The notes beneath the pieces were generated by a model. That model worked only from the letters and a program-made list of their open reading frames with translations, made no database searches and was not told the DNA's origin. This document shows positions 28,858-33,125 of a stretch of DNA of 33,125 bases, in pieces. Positions within the stretch are counted from its first letter, which is position 1; the number at the start of each line of letters is the position of its first letter. This DNA is from an uncultured Erysipelotrichaceae bacterium (GTDB lineage Bacteria > Bacillota_I > Bacilli_A > RF39 > UBA660). The translations under genes and the position numbers were made by a program. The stretch is taken from the NCBI GenBank assembly GCA_902766545.1, contig CACXEC010000045.1:1-33125 (forward strand), in the 5' to 3' direction.

Positions 28858-30573
28858 ATGAAAAGAAAAAAATACTATAAAAAAATATTTGAATATTTTA
28901 AAGATAAAAAGATATTAATTATTAAATATATTATATTAGCATTATTAATCTCTGGCATTAGTTTTTTTAATCCTTATATTAATTCAAGAATTATTGTTTA
29001 TATAACTAATTTTAGTATTTCAAAATTACTTCTTTATTCATTTTTAACTATAATTCTTGGAAGTATGGTATCTTTACTTAGAAATTCATCATATCATGTT
29101 GGAACTAGAATTAGAAATTCAGTTAGTTTAAGAATAAAAGAGGAAGCTTCAAAAGAATTATTTAATATTGAGGTTAAAAACTTCGATAAAGAAGGAACAT
29201 CTTATTTTACTTCGATAATAAATTCTGAACCAGAAACTATTGCTGGTATTTTTGATAGTTTACAATATTCTATAACTGGTTTTTTTACAAATATTGGAGT
29301 ATTTATATATATTTTTATTATTAGTTGGCAAATAGGTATTTTATTTACTTTTTTGATGATAATAAATGCTATTTTATCCAAGAAAAGAATGACTGAATGG
29401 AAAAAAATTAATTCTTTTTTGAAAGATTTAGATAGTAAATATTCAAGTAATTTTTCAGAGCTTGTCAGAGGTATAAGAGATATTAAAGTTTTAAATTTAA
29501 AGAAAAATTTACTTAAGAAAACAATTTATGAGCAAGAAAATTATAAAAAAGAGTCATATGAATTTGATAAGAAGCAAGATAGAAGAAGTTTGTATTTTAG
29601 CATTGTAGATTATGTATCTGACTTTTTAATTATTTTATTAGGTGTTTTTCTTGTATGGACGGGTAAATTAACTAGCGAAAATTTACTTATAATATATATG
29701 TATCGATATCAAGCTTCTGATGTTTTTAGAAATGCTATTAATATATATGAACAAATAACTAGATTTAATTTTTCAATTGATAGGTTATATGGTTTAATTG
29801 ATGGAGAAAAATATTCTAAAGAAAAATTTGGAAAAAAATCGGTTAAATTAAGTGGTAATATTTTAGTTAAAAATCTTTTCTTTAGTTATGGTGAAAATGA
29901 AGTTTTAAAAGATGTAAGTTTTGAAATAAAGGCGAATACAACAGTTGGTTTTGTTGGTAAAAGTGGTCAAGGAAAAACAACTATTTTTAATGTACTTTCT
30001 AAATTATATACTGTGGATGATAATATGATTTTTTATGATGGAATAGATATTAATGAATTAAGTGAAAAGTCTCTTCGAGATAGTATTTCTGAAATAACTC
30101 AAAACCCTTATATTTTTAATATGAGTATTAAGGATAATTTAAGGATTGTTAATTCTAATTTAACTGAGAAAGAAATGATTAAAGTTTGTAAAATGTGTGA
30201 ACTCCACAATTTTATTATGACTTTACCACAACAATATGATACTTTAATTGGAGAAAATGGTATTACATTATCGGGAGGTCAAAGGCAAAGACTAGCTATA
30301 GCTAGAAGTATTGTTAAGAAAAGTAATATAATATTATTTGATGAGGCAACATCTTCATTAGATAATGAAACTCAAAACTATATTCAAGATTCAATAAATA
30401 AGCTTTCTAATAAATATACAATTTTAATTATAGCTCATAGATTATCAACGGTTAGGGATTGTGATAAAATTTTCTTTATTGATAATGGTAAAATTATTGC
30501 TAGTGGAACACATGATGAATTAGTAAATAGTTGTGCAAAATATAGAAATTTATATAAAAAAGAATTGAAATAA
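28858..30573 (+). CDS. ABC exporter (fused permease and ATPase, half-transporter)
   Basis: A 571-residue half-transporter that would act as a dimer. Six transmembrane helices lie within residues 18-305. The ATPase domain has Walker A GKSGQGKT (367-374), the Q-loop near ITQNPYIF, the signature LSGGQ (471-475), Walker B ILFDE (492-496) and the H-loop IAHRLST. This fits the type of multidrug, lipid or peptide exporters; the substrate cannot be told. ATG 28858 is chosen over the earlier TTG at 28810, which lies in the palindrome region. Only one half-transporter gene is present, so a homodimer is likely. Confidence 0.9.
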   Translation: MKRKKYYKKIFEYFKDKKILIIKYIILALLISGISFFNPYINSRIIVYITNFSISKLLLYSFLTIILGSMVSLLRNSSYHVGTRIRNSVSLRIKEEASKELFNIEVKNFDKEGTSYFTSIINSEPETIAGIFDSLQYSITGFFTNIGVFIYIFIISWQIGILFTFLMIINAILSKKRMTEWKKINSFLKDLDSKYSSNFSELVRGIRDIKVLNLKKNLLKKTIYEQENYKKESYEFDKKQDRRSLYFSIVDYVSDFLIILLGVFLVWTGKLTSENLLIIYMYRYQASDVFRNAINIYEQITRFNFSIDRLYGLIDGEKYSKEKFGKKSVKLSGNILVKNLFFSYGENEVLKDVSFEIKANTTVGFVGKSGQGKTTIFNVLSKLYTVDDNMIFYDGIDINELSEKSLRDSISEITQNPYIFNMSIKDNLRIVNSNLTEKEMIKVCKMCELHNFIMTLPQQYDTLIGENGITLSGGQRQRLAIARSIVKKSNIILFDEATSSLDNETQNYIQDSINKLSNKYTILIIAHRLSTVRDCDKIFFIDNGKIIASGTHDELVNSCAKYRNLYKKELK

Positions 30574-30619
30574 AGTATAAAAATAAGTATATTTTCTCAT
30601 TATATTAATGGAGGATAAT

Positions 30620-31048
30620 ATGAAAGAAAATATAAATGCTTTAGATGAAATTCATAAAGGAGCCTGTATGGGACAAGATGCTTTATCTTTTGTTTTAGAT
30701 AAAGTTGAAGACGAAAAATTTAAAGAAGTTTTACAAAAACATTTTGATAATTATGATGATATATCAAAAGAAATTGAAGAAATGTATCCTAAATATGATG
30801 ATGGAAATCCTCATGATACATCAGCTATGAATAAAGCAATGACTTGGTCGGGAATTGAAATGAAAACTATGAGTGATCACTCAAACTCAAAATTAGCCGA
30901 ATTGTTATTACAAGGAGTTAATATGGGAATAATTGAAGGAAGAAGAATTTTAAATAAAAAAGAAATAAATGAGGAAGTTGAGTCTGTTGTTTCTAAGTAT
31001 GTAAACATGCAAGAGGGAATGTGTGAAACATTAAAAAGTTATCTATAG
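30620..31048 (+). CDS. DUF2383-like four-helix protein
   Basis: A 142-residue, soluble, all-helical protein with low sequence complexity at no point. The pattern of paired helices, with DEIHKGACMGQDALSFVLDKVED first and MTWSGIEMKTMSDHSNSKLAELLLQG in the middle, matches my memory of a family of ferritin-like helical proteins (DUF2383 type) common in clostridia and related gut bacteria, role unknown. GGAGGATA sets the start at ATG 30620. It follows the ABC transporter with a 46-base gap and ends in a terminator. Confidence 0.65.
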   Translation: MKENINALDEIHKGACMGQDALSFVLDKVEDEKFKEVLQKHFDNYDDISKEIEEMYPKYDDGNPHDTSAMNKAMTWSGIEMKTMSDHSNSKLAELLLQGVNMGIIEGRRILNKKEINEEVESVVSKYVNMQEGMCETLKSYL

Positions 31049-31062
31049 CATAACTTTTTTTT
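31033..31062 (+). terminator. Terminator after the DUF2383-like gene
   Basis: AAAGTTAT (31035-31042) pairs with ATAACTTT (31050-31057), followed by T residues; it overlaps the end of the gene. Confidence 0.75.
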
Positions 31063-31092
31063 AGTATCATATATTTATAAGGGTGAGTTAAT

Positions 31093-31548
31093 TTGAAAAT
31101 AAATATTAAAAAATTGGTAATTAGTATATTAATTCCATTAGGATTAGGTTTTATAGTGGGGCTGTTATCTGGTAGTAGCGATGGATACAAAGATATTATA
31201 CAGCCATCTTTTGCACCACCAGGATGGTTATTTCCGGTTGTATGGAGTATTCTATATATTTTAATGGGAATATCTGATTACTTAATAAAAGATAATTTGA
31301 ATACCAATAGTTCGCTAAAAATTTATAAAATTCAGTTAGTGGTCAATTTAGTATGGAGTTTTATCTTCTTTAAGTTTAAATTATTCTTACTATCTTTTTT
31401 ATGGATAATATTATTAATCTTTTTAGTAGTTAATATGATTAAAAAATATATATCTATTAATAAAACAAGTGCTTATTTACAAATACCTTATTTGCTATGG
31501 ATTATATTTGCAGCAATTTTAAATTTTAGTATATATTTATTAAATTAG
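31093..31548 (+). CDS. tspO: TspO/MBR-family tryptophan-rich sensory protein
   Basis: Five-helix membrane protein of the TspO family, which binds porphyrins and related ligands. The 151-residue product has PSFAPPGWLFPVVWSILYILMG (about residues 37-58) with the PPGW and PVVW motifs of ligand-binding TspO, NLVWSFIFF in the fourth helix and the typical end SAYLQIPYLLWIIFAAILN. The start is TTG 31093 after GGGTGAG; no ATG is suitably placed. A shorter, divergent paralogue lies at 21190-21651. It stands between two terminators. Confidence 0.9.
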   Translation: MKINIKKLVISILIPLGLGFIVGLLSGSSDGYKDIIQPSFAPPGWLFPVVWSILYILMGISDYLIKDNLNTNSSLKIYKIQLVVNLVWSFIFFKFKLFLLSFLWIILLIFLVVNMIKKYISINKTSAYLQIPYLLWIIFAAILNFSIYLLN

Positions 31549-31569
31549 ACATATTTTGTCTTTTTTTTT
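31547..31569 (+). terminator. Terminator of tspO
   Basis: AGACA (31547-31551) pairs with TGTCT (31557-31561), followed by nine T; it overlaps the stop codon. Confidence 0.7.
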
Positions 31570-31591
31570 ATATATTTTAGAAGGTGGTTAT

Positions 31592-32434
31592 ATGAATCAA
31601 ACTTATACTGTTAAAGCTGGAGATACTTTATATGGAATAAGTAATCAGTTTGGAGTTTCTGTTGTTGAATTAGCTAATTTGAATAATGTAGACGCAAATT
31701 CTTTAAGAATTGGGACAGTATTAATTATTCCATCAAATCAGGGAACTAATCCCGATAATATGTTTCTATATACAGTTAAAAAGGGGGATACTTTATATTC
31801 TATTGCTACAAGATATAATACAACTGTTCAAAAAATAATAAGTTTAAATAATTTAAAAAATAGTAGTTTATCAATTAATCAGGTGTTAAAAATACCAGAA
31901 ACATATAGTAATATTTCAGATGAAGTATTACCAGAATTTATAAATTATGTGGTTAAAAAAGGCGATAATTTGTATTCAATTGCTAGAAATAATAATCTTA
32001 CAGTCGATACAATAATTAAAGATAATAATTTATCTACAAATGTATTAATGATTGGTCAAATAATAAAATTAAGACTTACAAGTAATATAGGTGCAACTAT
32101 TGAAGAATGTTTTGGAGATGATTACATACCTAAAGACGAGATAAAATATACTAATTATACGGTTAAAAAAGGCGATTCACTTTATAAAATTGCTAATAAT
32201 TATAATACTAGTGTCAGTGCTATTGTTAATTTAAATAATTTAAAAAGTAATAATTTATCAATTGGTCAAGTATTAAAAATTCCTGTGATGTCAAATGAGA
32301 ATGTTTATACAGTAAAGTCTGGAGATAGTTTATATTCGATAGCTAGAAAATTTAATACGACTGTTGATAACATTAAAAGAAAGAATAATTTAAAATCTAA
32401 TCTTTTATCGATTGGACAAAAAATAATAATATAA
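31592..32434 (+). CDS. Protein of five LysM domains
   Basis: A 280-residue protein made almost wholly of LysM domains, which bind N-acetylglucosamine chains of peptidoglycan: residues 4-48, 59-102, 118-162, 188-231 and 237-280. Each begins YTVKxGDxLYxI (the third NYVVKKGDNLYSI) and ends with a VLKIP-like strand. A linker at 163-187 separates the third and fourth. No signal peptide, transmembrane helix or catalytic domain is visible. The next two genes make a SleC-like cortex-lytic system, so it may help place that enzyme on spore cortex or coat, as LysM proteins SafA or SpoVID do; inference. ATG 31592 follows AAGGTGG. Confidence 0.88.
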   Translation: MNQTYTVKAGDTLYGISNQFGVSVVELANLNNVDANSLRIGTVLIIPSNQGTNPDNMFLYTVKKGDTLYSIATRYNTTVQKIISLNNLKNSSLSINQVLKIPETYSNISDEVLPEFINYVVKKGDNLYSIARNNNLTVDTIIKDNNLSTNVLMIGQIIKLRLTSNIGATIEECFGDDYIPKDEIKYTNYTVKKGDSLYKIANNYNTSVSAIVNLNNLKSNNLSIGQVLKIPVMSNENVYTVKSGDSLYSIARKFNTTVDNIKRKNNLKSNLLSIGQKIII

Positions 32435-32445
32435 AGGGGTAATTT

Positions 32446-32865
32446 ATGAATATTTATACTATTAACGATGATGAATTTACATCTTCTTTAGAATTTCAAA
32501 ATTTTTTAAAGGAGAATCCTACAAGTGGAAATCTGAGAATAAGAGCTTATTCAGCTAGTGAAGCTATTCCTATAAAAGGATTAAAGATTGAAGTTTCAAC
32601 ATTAATCGGAGATGATAAAGTTATTTTTTTTGAGGGTGAAACGGATAGTTCAGGATTAATTGATAGGATTAGTCTGCCAGCGCCTCTGTTAAATACTGAT
32701 AATATGATTAAACCTACTTCAACAGTTTATGATATTTATGCTAATTATCCACCTAATAATGTATCTGCTATTTATAAAGTTAATATGTACGAGGATATTT
32801 GTGTAGTTCAAAATATTAATATAGCTCCACTTATTCAAATTATGGAGGTTAGTGATGGCCGTTAG
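32446..32865 (+). CDS. SleC N-terminal-region-like protein
   Basis: A 139-residue protein with strand-rich structure: GNLRIRAYSASEAIPIKGLKIEV, then FFEGETDSSGLIDRISLPAP and VYDIYANYPPNN. The order (a sequence about a value with optional modification, then a Gly-bearing turn leading to LPAP) resembles the N-terminal region of clostridial spore cortex-lytic enzyme SleC. In SleC this part is fused to the catalytic domain; here it is a separate gene whose end overlaps the next gene by 11 bases. AAAGGGGT precedes the ATG. The split from the catalytic part is unusual; no signal peptide is visible. Confidence 0.6.
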   Translation: MNIYTINDDEFTSSLEFQNFLKENPTSGNLRIRAYSASEAIPIKGLKIEVSTLIGDDKVIFFEGETDSSGLIDRISLPAPLLNTDNMIKPTSTVYDIYANYPPNNVSAIYKVNMYEDICVVQNINIAPLIQIMEVSDGR

Positions 32866-33125
32866 GTATCCAGTTGTGCCTAATAATATTACGGTTCATT
32901 TAGGTGCACCTAATACTGCTGGTAGAAATATTACTGTGCCTTTTACAGATTATATTGCTAATGTTGCCTCATCAGAACTTTATCCAACTTGGCCAAGAAA
33001 TGCTTTAATCGCGAATATTTATGCAATAATTTCTTTTACTTTAAATAGAGTATATAATGAATGGTATCGCTCAAAGGGATATAATTTTGATATTACATCA
33101 TCTCCAATATATGATCAAACTTATA
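32855..33125 (+). CDS. sleC: SleC-like spore cortex-lytic enzyme, N-terminal part (runs off window)
   Basis: The first 90 residues of a gene cut by the window edge. They read like the SpoIID-related lytic transglycosylase domain of clostridial SleC: YPVVPNNITVHLGAPNTAGR, VPFTDYIANVASSELYPTWP with Glu41 where SpoIID-type enzymes keep a catalytic Glu, NALIANIYAIISFTLNRVY, then WYRSKGYNFDITSSP. A peptidoglycan-binding domain would be expected further on. ATG 32855 follows GGAGGTT inside the preceding gene, so the two are coupled. Cortex hydrolysis during germination is the role known for the family; whether the N-terminal pro-region is supplied by the preceding gene product is inference. Confidence 0.75.
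   Translation, partial: MAVRYPVVPNNITVHLGAPNTAGRNITVPFTDYIANVASSELYPTWPRNALIANIYAIISFTLNRVYNEWYRSKGYNFDITSSPIYDQTY

Noticed and set aside
31592..32434. LysM repeats as a DNA repeat array or CRISPR
   Set aside because: The repeats are protein-level LysM domains with differing DNA sequence; no CRISPR-like regular spacers occur anywhere in the window.
1..33125. TGA read as Trp (mycoplasma-type code)
   Set aside because: TGA ends spoIIGA and the gene before scpA in overlapping ATGA junctions, and Trp codons in conserved motifs are TGG.

Overview
The window comes from a very AT-rich, low-GC Gram-positive (Bacillota) chromosome. Genes are tightly packed, most have AGGAGG-type ribosome sites, and TGA is used as a stop (for example at 18040-18042 and 26185-26187), so this is not the mycoplasma code. 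The gene set points to a spore former: cse60, a SpoVB/MurJ-like flippase, a CotY/CotZ-type coat protein, spoIIGA-sigE-sigG, a YlmC/YmxH protein and a SleC-like cortex-lytic locus. The ftsA-ftsZ-(exported proteins)-spoIIGA-sigE-sigG-ylmC order resembles Bacillus. Protein style (Asn/Lys-rich, divergent family members, a lineage-type surface domain) suggests a small-genome gut member of the Bacilli such as the RF39/Erysipelotrichales group; that placement is inference.

Layout. 1-3842: the end of a zinc-ribbon protein, tmk, cse60 plus a lipid II flippase-type protein, a small coiled-coil protein on the minus strand, and trmB. 3886-6005: an envelope operon (lipoprotein, acidic disordered protein, DUF948 protein, YtxH protein). 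6050-8834: dut, a DUF1292 protein, a large coiled-coil membrane protein ending in a lytic-transglycosylase-like domain without its catalytic Glu, and a membrane-anchored EIIB-like domain without its phosphorylated Cys. 8885-11434: a CotZ-like gene behind a sigma-K-like promoter, then murT-gatD on the minus strand with the GatD catalytic residues missing. 11533-21193: ftsA, ftsZ, two tandem paralogous surface proteins, spoIIGA, sigE, sigG, ylmC, lspA and rluD. 21190-23753: a divergent TspO protein, a rhomboid protease, and lexA divergent from a LexA-box-controlled 45-residue membrane protein. 23813-27456: miaB, an unknown membrane protein, scpA, scpB. 27490-28661: tRNA-Leu(CAA), a gene-poor stretch and a divergent HAM1/RdgB-like NTPase. 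28858-33125: an ABC exporter, a DUF2383-type helical protein, TspO, a five-LysM protein, and a two-gene SleC-like system that runs off the end.

The most interesting material is regulatory. The spoIIGA promoter appears to be folded into the terminator of the gene before it, with a Spo0A-box match, a long -35/-10 spacing like that of B. subtilis spoIIG, and a predicted transcription start exactly on the ATG (a leaderless mRNA). The sigG ribosome site lies in a hairpin that would form only in read-through RNA, not in RNA from a sigma-F/G-like promoter. A LexA box lies between the -35 and -10 of a tiny membrane-protein gene divergent from lexA, at the place where B. subtilis keeps its SOS division inhibitor yneA. 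Three protein families in one window (GatD, SLT, EIIB) have lost their catalytic residues, suggesting repeated conversion of enzymes to binding or structural roles. All of this is read by eye, without database searches.
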